NCBI GenBank assembly: GCA_964352775.1
Contig: CAYGTK010000103.1
Coordinates: 1 to 14,592, forward strand
DNA: 14,592 bases
Source: CAYGTK01 sp964352775
Lineage (GTDB): Bacteria > Bacteroidota > Bacteroidia > Chitinophagales > CAIOSU01
Reading direction: 5' to 3'
Positions 6,400-12,768 of this stretch are shown piece after piece. A program made the translations under genes and the position numbers. Each line of letters starts with the position of its first letter. The first letter of the stretch is position 1. A model generated the notes under the pieces. That model was not told where the DNA came from. It did no database searches and saw only the letters and a program-made list of their open reading frames with translations.

Positions 6400-6427
6400 G
6401 TAGTTGGCTTAATTCATAGTTTACTTG

Positions 6428-7912
6428 TTACAATATGGTTTGATGTGTTTGATGCATCTGGTGAAGCATTATACCATAAAAGAAGGCTTTGTCTATCAGT
6501 TTGCGGTTATGCTTGATCGTCCAAATGATCAGCTTCCAAAAATATTTACGATCTCTATCCTTGATGCCAAGAGCCCAAATAACCCTAAGCACAATTTTTA
6601 TATCGCTAAGTCGGAAACTTGCTGGTATAACAGTTTCAGTTTTAGGGAAGCGATAAGTAGTAAAGAAATGTAAGATCCGCTGCATTGATCTTTCAGGGGA
6701 GTAAATGCCCTCGGTTACCTTTTTAAAGCCATTAAACAGTTCTCTTTCGCCCATTACAGGAACGATATTGGTATCGCCCTCAGCAAAGGCAAAAGGCTTT
6801 GAGAGTCTATTCTCTTTCTTCATCCTTTCGTACAACTCGGTGCCTGGCGGAGCTTTTAATACGTTAACTATAGGTAGTGGTATACCGCTTTCTTGAATGA
6901 AATCTATCTGCTTTTGAAATATATCAGGTGTATCCGTATCAAACCCTACTATGAATCCACCAGATATGATGAACCCTTTCTCGTGTATCTTACGAATGTT
7001 GTGCATCATATCTCGCTTAAGGTTCTGGTTCTTGAGCGAAACTTTTAGGCTAGCTTCATCAGGTGTTTCAATACCAATGAATATATGACGGAATCCAGCA
7101 TCAATAAGAAGCTGCATAAGTTCATCATCATCAGCAAGATTTATTGTTAGCTGGGTGGCAAAGAAGAAGGAAGGTTGCTTGGCTTTCCTCCAAGCTATTA
7201 GGGCTGGTAGTAAGTCCTCTTTTAGTACACGCTTGTTGCCAATAAGATTATCGTCTGCAAATAGTACAAGTTGGATGTTGCTCAACCCGTTTATCTTATC
7301 TAATTCGCCAATTATTTGGTCAGAAGTCTTAACCCTAGGTCGGCGACCAAATAGTGCCGTTACATCACAAAAATCGCATCGGTAGGGGCAACCTCTAGAA
7401 TACTGAACTATTGCGTATAGATACTCATCTAGGTTAGCTAACTCAAAAGCTGGTAAAGGCGATCTTTCTACATCCGCAAATTGATCGGTTTGATAGATTG
7501 GCTTTGGCTCTCCTTTACTTAAGTCTTCAATAAACCATGGTAAGGTGATCTCAGCTTCATTAAGAACAAAATGGTCTACTTGGGGAAAGCGTTCATACTC
7601 ATGTGTGAATAATGATCCTCCTGCTACTATTTTGACCCCATTGCGTTTACACGCATCTATGACCTCGCGAACAGAATGTTCTTGAACATTCATAGCTGAT
7701 AAGAATACAAAGTCTGCCCAGTCTAGATCTTTCTGTTGTAATGGCTGTAAGTTGAGGTCTACTAGCTTTTTGTTCCATTCGTTTGGTAACAGAGGTGCAA
7801 TAGTGAGTAGACCTAGAGGAGGGTAAGCTGCCTTTTTACCTACTACATCCATAAAATGCCTCATGGCATAAAAGGTATCAGGCATTTCAGGGTAAAGAAG
7901 CAGTACATTCAT
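6428..7912 (-). CDS. B12-binding domain radical SAM protein, DUF4070 / HpnP-like group
   Basis: A 494-residue protein from the ATG at 7912. A frame-compatible TTG at 7924 would add four residues, but the family normally begins directly with this VLLLYP strand. Residues about 1-135 form the cobalamin-binding Rossmann-like domain (PPLGLLTIAPLLP; GGSLFT); the classical DxHxxG base-off motif is absent, as in many members. The radical SAM core follows, with the cluster motif GCPYRCDFC (Cys175, Cys179, Cys182), LFADDNLIGN and IFIGIETPDEASL. The C-terminal third (GGFIVGFDTDTPDIF, then LKAPPGTELYERMKKENRL) matches DUF4070. The closest named relatives I recall are hopanoid methylases such as HpnP, but the family is broad and the substrate, probably lipid-like or polyketide-like, is unknown here. 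No hopanoid genes are seen in the window. It appears to be a single-gene unit. Confidence 0.87.
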   Translation of the reverse strand: MNVLLLYPEMPDTFYAMRHFMDVVGKKAAYPPLGLLTIAPLLPNEWNKKLVDLNLQPLQQKDLDWADFVFLSAMNVQEHSVREVIDACKRNGVKIVAGGSLFTHEYERFPQVDHFVLNEAEITLPWFIEDLSKGEPKPIYQTDQFADVERSPLPAFELANLDEYLYAIVQYSRGCPYRCDFCDVTALFGRRPRVKTSDQIIGELDKINGLSNIQLVLFADDNLIGNKRVLKEDLLPALIAWRKAKQPSFFFATQLTINLADDDELMQLLIDAGFRHIFIGIETPDEASLKVSLKNQNLKRDMMHNIRKIHEKGFIISGGFIVGFDTDTPDIFQKQIDFIQESGIPLPIVNVLKAPPGTELYERMKKENRLSKPFAFAEGDTNIVPVMGERELFNGFKKVTEGIYSPERSMQRILHFFTTYRFPKTETVIPASFRLSDIKIVLRVIWALGIKDRDRKYFWKLIIWTIKHNRKLIDKAFFYGIMLHQMHQTHQTIL

Positions 7913-7946
7913 GGTAGTGGTCAAGTTATTGCAAATTGATGGCTTC

Positions 7947-7977
7947 TACAATTAGAGTGACCTATTTTATCGTCAAA
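7947..7977 (-). promoter_or_regulatory. Candidate promoter of the radical SAM gene
   Basis: On the minus strand TTTG (7974-7977) is separated by 19 bp from TAATTGTA (7947-7954), a partial match to TAnnTTTG. The spacing is right for Bacteroidota; the -7 box is weak. The leader would be about 30 nt. Confidence 0.35.
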
Positions 7978-7997
7978 TACTTTTGTAGTCGGTGCAT

Positions 7998-8029
7998 AAA
8001 AAAACCCATGCCTAAGCACAGGTTTTTTT
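7998..8029 (-). terminator. Intrinsic terminator of the PD-(D/E)XK-like gene
   Basis: Runs of seven A (7998-8004) and seven T (8023-8029) flank a hairpin with TGC/GCA around a CTAA loop and outer CC/GG pairs with a small internal mismatch. On the minus strand it lies 21 bp after the stop codon at 8051 and ends in seven T. The symmetry could also stop plus-strand transcription, but no plus-strand gene precedes it. Confidence 0.8.
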
Positions 8030-8050
8030 CTTCATGATGTATGTCTTAAC

Positions 8051-8428
8051 CTAGTTCAAACGTAGAATGGGAGCTTCAATATTATGATCGCTCAACAACT
8101 TCTGCGTGTAGGTAATTGTTCCTTTTGGTGTAAGTACTTTGAAGCCACCATGCTTCATAGCACTAATAACACTTAACAATTTCCACTTACCAACTAACTT
8201 TCTTTCATTCTCAGGTCTGTCAGCAATTTCAAAGTAGTGCTTAACACCATGCTTAACTGCAGTAATATCAGGAATGAACTGTTCCTTAGTTGCTTGATTT
8301 GTTAATGCAGTTGGTACTTCTAAGTCACCCCACTCAGCTCTAATATCATCATATCCCATTCGCTGGAGCATTTCAATAGCAGATTGAGCTAAGGTTTCAT
8401 AGGTTTTAGTACGCGACTCTTTTAACAT
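8051..8428 (-). CDS. Small conserved-looking protein with PD-(D/E)XK-like pattern
   Basis: A 125-residue soluble protein that I cannot name. An amphipathic N-terminal helix (about 8-25) is followed by the segment FIPDITAVKHGVKHYFEIAD (51-70). Asp54, about 13 residues before Glu67 with strands on both sides, is the spacing seen in the PD-(D/E)XK nuclease fold, but the catalytic Lys expected two residues after Glu is replaced: the sequence reads Glu-Ile-Ala. A helix with KLVGKWKLLSVISAMKHGG and a strand KVLTPKGT follow. I infer either a catalytically inactive nuclease-fold protein or an unrelated protein with a chance pattern. It has its own promoter and terminator, so it is a monocistronic gene between the radical SAM gene and hutI. 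Confidence 0.75.
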   Translation of the reverse strand: MLKESRTKTYETLAQSAIEMLQRMGYDDIRAEWGDLEVPTALTNQATKEQFIPDITAVKHGVKHYFEIADRPENERKLVGKWKLLSVISAMKHGGFKVLTPKGTITYTQKLLSDHNIEAPILRLN

Positions 8429-8451
8429 TGGAATATAGTTTTGTTAAGTTG

Positions 8452-8481
8452 TAAAAATACAAAAAAACACCTAGGTTGCAA
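8452..8481 (-). promoter_or_regulatory. Promoter of the PD-(D/E)XK-like gene, Bacteroidota type
   Basis: On the minus strand TTG (8479-8481), a 19-bp spacer and TATTTTTA (8452-8459), which matches TAnnTTTG at seven of eight positions. The start would fall near 8446, giving a leader of about 18 nt. Confidence 0.55.
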
Positions 8482-8495
8482 AACTGAACAGGTTG

Positions 8496-9731
8496 TTAAT
8501 TGTTCTCTTTACCATCCACTAATACGGCATCTATCATGTCGGAACCAAAGCTATACGGTACTCGTGCTAAACTGTCCATTGGTTTAGTAATTATAAGGTT
8601 TGCCCGCTTCCCGATAGTTATAGTGCCCATTTCATTCTCTAAGCCCATAGCGTATGCTGCATTTTGAGTAAGTGCGCACAAAGCTTCTTGAGGGAGTAGC
8701 TTCATTTTTATACAAGCTAAAGACCAGACAAAAGTTAAATTACCAGAAGGAGTAGAACCTGGATTATAATCGCTAGCAAGTGCTATAGCTAGGTCATTGC
8801 TTATCATTTTTCGGGCCGGACCAAAGGGAATACCCAAGAAGAAAGAACAAGAAGGTAGAAGCGTAGCCATTGTAGATGAACCTTTTAGTGCAAGTATATC
8901 TGCTGAGGTCATTTCCTCTAAATGATCAACGGATAATGCCTTGTGCTTTATTGCGGCCTGAATACCTCCAATACTTGTAAACTGATTTACGTGCACTTTT
9001 GGTCTTATCCCATATGTTGTACCAGCTTTTAGCACTACTTCCATTTCATCAACAGTAAAGTAATTCGTTTCGCAGAACACATCGATATAGTCAGCAAGCC
9101 CTTCTTCCGCTATTTTGGGAAGCATTTCATCCGTTATAAGCTTTATGTAAGCTGCTCTATCGTTTTTATATGCTAATGGTAGTGCATGAGCCCCCAAAAA
9201 GGTAGCTTTAATTGGAATAGTAGAGGACTCCTTTAGGCGTTTTATTACTCTCAGTATTTTCAATTCACCATCTACTGTAAGCCCATAGCCGCTTTTTATT
9301 TCAACTGCACCAGTTCCATATGCTTTTATCTCTTGCAAGCGAGTAAAAGCATCGTTGTACAACTCATCCTCAGGCTTGTCGCAAAGGCGATGGGCAGAAT
9401 TAAGTATGCCGCCCCCTTTTTCAGCTATCTCTGCATAAGTTGCTCCTTTTATTCTGTCTACGAACTCCTCTTCCCTTGTAGCGGCAAAAACCAAGTGTGT
9501 ATGTGAGTCACAAAAGCTAGGGAAGACCATTTTACCAGTTGCATTAATGATTTTATCAGCGGTTAATGGGGAATCTATCATGGCTCCATAGCTGGCTATT
9601 TTACCGTCGACGCTAAGTAAGTAAGCATTTTCTATCATATTTACTTGGGCCATTTCTATACCCCGCCTAAAAGCAGTTGGACGCTCATCTACCATCCAAA
9701 GTTGCTTGATGTTCTTTATCAGTAAACTCAT
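8496..9731 (-). CDS. hutI: Imidazolonepropionase
   Basis: A 411-residue amidohydrolase of the histidine degradation pathway. It hydrolyses 4-imidazolone-5-propanoate to N-formimino-L-glutamate in the cytoplasm. The zinc/iron motif FCDSHTHLVFA gives His77 and His79; the other expected residues are visible as His182 (GAHALP), His247 (KVHVNQF), His270 (VDHLEE) and Asp321 (ASDYNPGS). TREEEF, GYGLTVDGELKIL and GSTPSGNL are typical of HutI. Length is normal for the family. The other pathway genes (hutH, hutU, and a formimidoylglutamate-processing gene) are not next to it: its neighbours are an unrelated small gene and an envelope gene, so either the pathway is scattered or the gene stands alone. 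The ATG at 9731 is the only sensible start. No confident promoter is seen. Confidence 0.95.
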   Translation of the reverse strand: MSLLIKNIKQLWMVDERPTAFRRGIEMAQVNMIENAYLLSVDGKIASYGAMIDSPLTADKIINATGKMVFPSFCDSHTHLVFAATREEEFVDRIKGATYAEIAEKGGGILNSAHRLCDKPEDELYNDAFTRLQEIKAYGTGAVEIKSGYGLTVDGELKILRVIKRLKESSTIPIKATFLGAHALPLAYKNDRAAYIKLITDEMLPKIAEEGLADYIDVFCETNYFTVDEMEVVLKAGTTYGIRPKVHVNQFTSIGGIQAAIKHKALSVDHLEEMTSADILALKGSSTMATLLPSCSFFLGIPFGPARKMISNDLAIALASDYNPGSTPSGNLTFVWSLACIKMKLLPQEALCALTQNAAYAMGLENEMGTITIGKRANLIITKPMDSLARVPYSFGSDMIDAVLVDGKENN

Positions 9732-9776
9732 GATGTGAAGTTAATGAATTAGAGGTTGTGCTGGGTTTAAAGACAC

Positions 9777-9800
9777 TACCAATGTGCTCATTCGTTGGTA
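9777..9800. promoter_or_regulatory. Inverted repeat upstream of hutI, possible operator
   Basis: TACCAA (9777-9782) and TTGGTA (9795-9800) form a perfect dyad with a 12-bp centre, 46 bp before the hutI start codon. Such a dyad could bind a dimeric regulator, but no regulator gene is adjacent and there is no clear -7 box at a matching distance. Confidence 0.3.
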
Positions 9801-9880
9801 TGGTTTAACTATTTAGAAAGATCCATTAGAACGTACTTAGTTAGGTGCTTTTAGTTGATAATACTCTATAGTGTAGCTTT

Positions 9881-9990
9881 CTTCCTTTTCTCTTGATAGA
9901 AAACGAAACCAAAAGACCAAGCGCTCTGAAGCGCTCTACGCTCGAGGCTAGACAGCTGCCATCAGATCGCATGGCCTGCGCTTCTTTAAT
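9881..9990. repeat. Structured intergenic element, likely dispersed repeat
   Basis: This stretch of the 276-bp gap between hutI and the SPOR gene is packed with symmetry: TTTTCT/AGAAAA around a 6-nt loop (9886-9903); two direct copies of AGCGCTCT (9920-9927 and 9930-9937), each with the palindrome AGCGCT; and GAAGCGC (9928-9934) inverted as GCGCTTC (9978-9984), enclosing GCCAT/ATGGC (9958-9962 with 9971-9975). No open frame of note covers it. Its first part resembles intergenic repeats I recall from Bacteroidota genomes (TTTTCT...GAAACCAAAAGA type), but one copy in one window cannot prove repetition. The rest of the gap (9732-9880) shows only the hutI upstream dyad. Confidence 0.4.
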
Positions 9991-10007
9991 ACATTAAGTG
10001 TCGACTA

Positions 10008-11102
10008 CTAAAGTCTATTATAAACCAACCAAGCACCTGGCTCGATGGATGCCTGTATATCGGCTAGCTGTTCCTTAACGGTGGCAGCGTCTTCGGTAGG
10101 AAGTTCTAGAGCCACGCGTATCATACCATTGCTGGCGGGTATCTGTGTAGTAGGGTAGGAGGCATTGGTAGCTTTACGCTGTAGGCGGTCGGCATATTTT
10201 TTCTTACTAAAGGAACCTATAACCACATAAAAGCCCTGCTCACGACCTACATCATTCAGTAGGGTTATTTCTTCAAAGCTTTCCCAAGGTCTTGGTATAA
10301 CAGGCTCTGCAATTGGTTCAACTACTTCTTCTAGAGAAGCTGCGTCTGTATTGGTGTCAGCAATAACTTCCTCTTCAGAAGTACTTTCTGTATCTGTAAT
10401 GATAATAGGGTCGCCAGAACTAGGGAACAGTGTTATGCTATCAAATAGATTGAACTGCTGTATGTTCATATCGCTAGGGCTTATCTTGAAAACAAACTGA
10501 TTGGCTAGCAATAGACCAACAATAGCCGCTGCTGCTAACATCCAACCATAACCACGTTTCTTCTTTTCTTTAGGAGCTACTACAGTAGCTTCTTCTAGCT
10601 CAACAGCTACTACTTTGCTTACTTCCGTTTCTTCTTTAATTAGCGGTAGGTCTTCTTGAAGCTCTTCCGCTTTAAAGCTTGCTGGTTGATAAGTAACAGG
10701 TGCAAGGCCAAAGGCTTTCATGGAGAAGTTCTTGCGGAATTCAGCCACAAAAATGATCTTCTCATCGCTGTTCACGTAGAATCTACCTACCTCAGGAATG
10801 CTCACCATTGACTTTTCTACCAATAGCTTGTTGTTCACATGAGCAACTACTTTGCGTATCTCTAGTAGCGCTGCTGGGTGGTCTAAACCTTGCTTATCAG
10901 CAATAAAAGCGGCTAATAAACCATCGCTTTCGGTCAATGCTCTATTGAAGGAGATCTTCTTAGTAGGCGGGTGAAAGCTTTTCGAGAATTTATCTTGCCA
11001 AGCAGAACGCTCATTTCCTATAAATGCGCCAAAACCGGGCACTATCACGCATTCGTGACGGAAAAGTAGTTCGCTTATATGTTCTCCAAAATGTTGTAGC
11101 AC
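10008..11102 (-). CDS. HU-CCDC81 / SPOR domain inner-membrane protein
   Basis: A 364-residue protein. Residues about 1-60 and 60-125 match the paired HU-like CCDC81 domains of Bacteroidota (HECVIVPGFGAFIGN at 16-30; SIPEVGRFYVN at 101-111). One predicted membrane helix follows at about 186-205 behind a KEKKKRG basic cluster, so the HU-like part should be cytoplasmic. An acidic linker (235-270) leads to a C-terminal SPOR domain (about 287-364, GFYVVIGSFSKKKYADRLQR), which in other proteins binds denuded peptidoglycan glycan strands at division sites. The start is GTG at 11102, 4 bp beyond the stop of the upstream barrel gene, so it is the third gene of the envelope operon. A role linking cytoplasm and cell wall during division is inferred from architecture only. 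Confidence 0.87.
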   Translation of the reverse strand: MLQHFGEHISELLFRHECVIVPGFGAFIGNERSAWQDKFSKSFHPPTKKISFNRALTESDGLLAAFIADKQGLDHPAALLEIRKVVAHVNNKLLVEKSMVSIPEVGRFYVNSDEKIIFVAEFRKNFSMKAFGLAPVTYQPASFKAEELQEDLPLIKEETEVSKVVAVELEEATVVAPKEKKKRGYGWMLAAAAIVGLLLANQFVFKISPSDMNIQQFNLFDSITLFPSSGDPIIITDTESTSEEEVIADTNTDAASLEEVVEPIAEPVIPRPWESFEEITLLNDVGREQGFYVVIGSFSKKKYADRLQRKATNASYPTTQIPASNGMIRVALELPTEDAATVKEQLADIQASIEPGAWLVYNRL

Positions 11103-11106
11103 GCTA

Positions 11107-12768
11107 TCAATAAGTTAAAATTGCCCCGACCATACCGTTAAACCCATAGCCTGGGTAGCGATAATATTGCTGGTACTTGATGCTTGCTAAGTTATTCAAA
11201 TTGGCGAAGAAGGTTAAATATTTAGAGAACTTATATGTTCCACCTATATTGATATCTGCCGTACCTTTTAGCTTTTCTTCAGTGCCATCACCCTTTAGCG
11301 TCCATACGCCGTCGCGGGCATGTATGTCTAAACGCAATGATATTTTTTCGCCGATCTGATAGTTGGTGCTGAAATTGATCTCAAAACGAGCTAAATGCCA
11401 AGGGCGAGCCACGTTATCCATCTCAAAGTTGTAGAAGTCTCCCGTTAGGTTGAAGTTCAAGTTACTCTTTACGCGGTAGTTCAGTTCTGCATGTACGTTC
11501 AAGATGATAGTACGCCCATCATACACCACATTGAACTTACGTTCGTCCATTGGGTCATTCACAAATAAAGGCAGCTTACGCACTATTTTCTGTGCGAATT
11601 TCAAGCGGTAGCTAAAGTTCTTGGCAGCTGTACCCTTAACTTCAATAAAACGACTCTCGGTACGGGTGTTCAGCAAGCCGAAATCATTGTCTACATAGGG
11701 GTTATCCGTAGATAAGCTTTTGTACGAGTTCTTGTGCAGCTCGGTTCTCCATCCTGTGAATAGTATTAAGTGGTCGTCCCAAAGCGAGCGTTCCATACCT
11801 AAGTCAGGTAATACGTGGAAGGTGCTGCCTTCCCAAACCAAGTTAACCCCACCAAACACACGCCAGCTCTGATCATTAAACATATACTTCGGCTTCACCG
11901 CAAAGATGTTACGGTTAACGTTAGGTGCTACTGTGCTGCTGAAAATGGAATAGTCTTCGTAAATATCCAGCGTTACGTAGTGGTCATCCTTAAATATCTT
12001 TTGCGCATTCAGGTTGATATTAATATCCGTCTCGTTCAGGTCAAAGCGGTCTTTATAGTAAGATGCATTGAACGTAGCATGGTAGCTGAAGTCCGACTTC
12101 TCAACTGTGGTATTCACCAAGTCAACTGTAGCTTCAAAATTCTGGAAGCTTTGTTTGCTCTCTTTACGTGTGAAACTAGTATCGCTATTGCTAAAACCGT
12201 AGTAAAAGCGCGAGCGTTGGTTATAATCGATAACCGTACTTAGCTTGGCCTTCTTGAAATACTTGTTCATGAACACCTTCACATCATTATCCGAAAAGTC
12301 TTGATGGTCTAGCTTACTAGCTCGTGCAGATAGGTGTTTGAAATAGATACCGTAATGAAAGCTGCTGTATTTCCCTTCTCTACGCTTCGGTTTTTTACCA
12401 TCGTTAAATAGCAATTCTACCAAAGGCGAAAGCTGTGTGCCAAAGCCTAGTTTTAAGTAAGAGCTTGGGTAGTCAATTGGTTTCTCTTTAGCTATGCCCA
12501 AGGGCTTCACGCTTATCAAGTCGTAGTTAACTGGCAATACCGTGGTAGGTATAGTGTAGGTCAGTTCCCGCTTTTCGGCATTTATTATAGGTATGGTAGG
12601 CTGAAAGTTCACCTTAACTGCATCGGCAAGGGTAGGGTCGTAGCCAGTTATCACCTCAGTGTTCTCTGTGCCAAGGTCTTTTGGCTGATCATCATCTCCT
12701 TGCGCTAATAACGTAGTGCTACAAAGCGAAAGTAGGGCTATCCATAAAATGGTATTTAGCTTAGTCAT
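11107..12768 (-). CDS. Outer-membrane beta-barrel protein (TonB-receptor-like, no plug)
   Basis: A 553-residue secreted protein with a clear signal peptide (about residues 1-22, hydrophobic core ILWIALLSLCSTTLLA, cleavage near Ala22-Gln23). A short periplasmic segment (24-100) is followed by about 420 residues of alternating hydrophobic/polar strands with many Tyr/Phe/Asn and an end in an aromatic residue (GAILTY), typical of outer-membrane barrels. Relatives are often labelled TonB-dependent receptor, but I see no TonB box or plug domain, so transport by TonB should not be assumed. The ATG overlaps the end of the TPR gene by 8 bp, and a perfect AGGAGG lies 6 bp before it inside the TPR gene's last codons. 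The SPOR gene follows 4 bp later. It is probably the barrel partner of the TPR protein. Confidence 0.82.
   Translation of the reverse strand: MTKLNTILWIALLSLCSTTLLAQGDDDQPKDLGTENTEVITGYDPTLADAVKVNFQPTIPIINAEKRELTYTIPTTVLPVNYDLISVKPLGIAKEKPIDYPSSYLKLGFGTQLSPLVELLFNDGKKPKRREGKYSSFHYGIYFKHLSARASKLDHQDFSDNDVKVFMNKYFKKAKLSTVIDYNQRSRFYYGFSNSDTSFTRKESKQSFQNFEATVDLVNTTVEKSDFSYHATFNASYYKDRFDLNETDININLNAQKIFKDDHYVTLDIYEDYSIFSSTVAPNVNRNIFAVKPKYMFNDQSWRVFGGVNLVWEGSTFHVLPDLGMERSLWDDHLILFTGWRTELHKNSYKSLSTDNPYVDNDFGLLNTRTESRFIEVKGTAAKNFSYRLKFAQKIVRKLPLFVNDPMDERKFNVVYDGRTIILNVHAELNYRVKSNLNFNLTGDFYNFEMDNVARPWHLARFEINFSTNYQIGEKISLRLDIHARDGVWTLKGDGTEEKLKGTADINIGGTYKFSKYLTFFANLNNLASIKYQQYYRYPGYGFNGMVGAILTY

Noticed and set aside
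6179..6403. Plus-strand open frame of 74 codons over the oxyR start and the small RNA region
   Set aside because: It begins inside oxyR on the other strand, has no family pattern, and crosses the terminator hairpin; more likely chance.
6428..7912. Naming the radical SAM gene hpnP
   Set aside because: Resemblance is to the wider DUF4070 family; without hopanoid genes nearby the name would overstate the evidence.
7913..7924. TTG at 7924 as start of the radical SAM gene
   Set aside because: The ATG four codons later gives the N-terminus normal for the family; no ribosome-binding signal favours the TTG.
11815..12243. 142-codon plus-strand open frame
   Set aside because: It is antisense to the beta-barrel gene, whose frame has a signal peptide and barrel pattern; no recognisable domain in the antisense frame.
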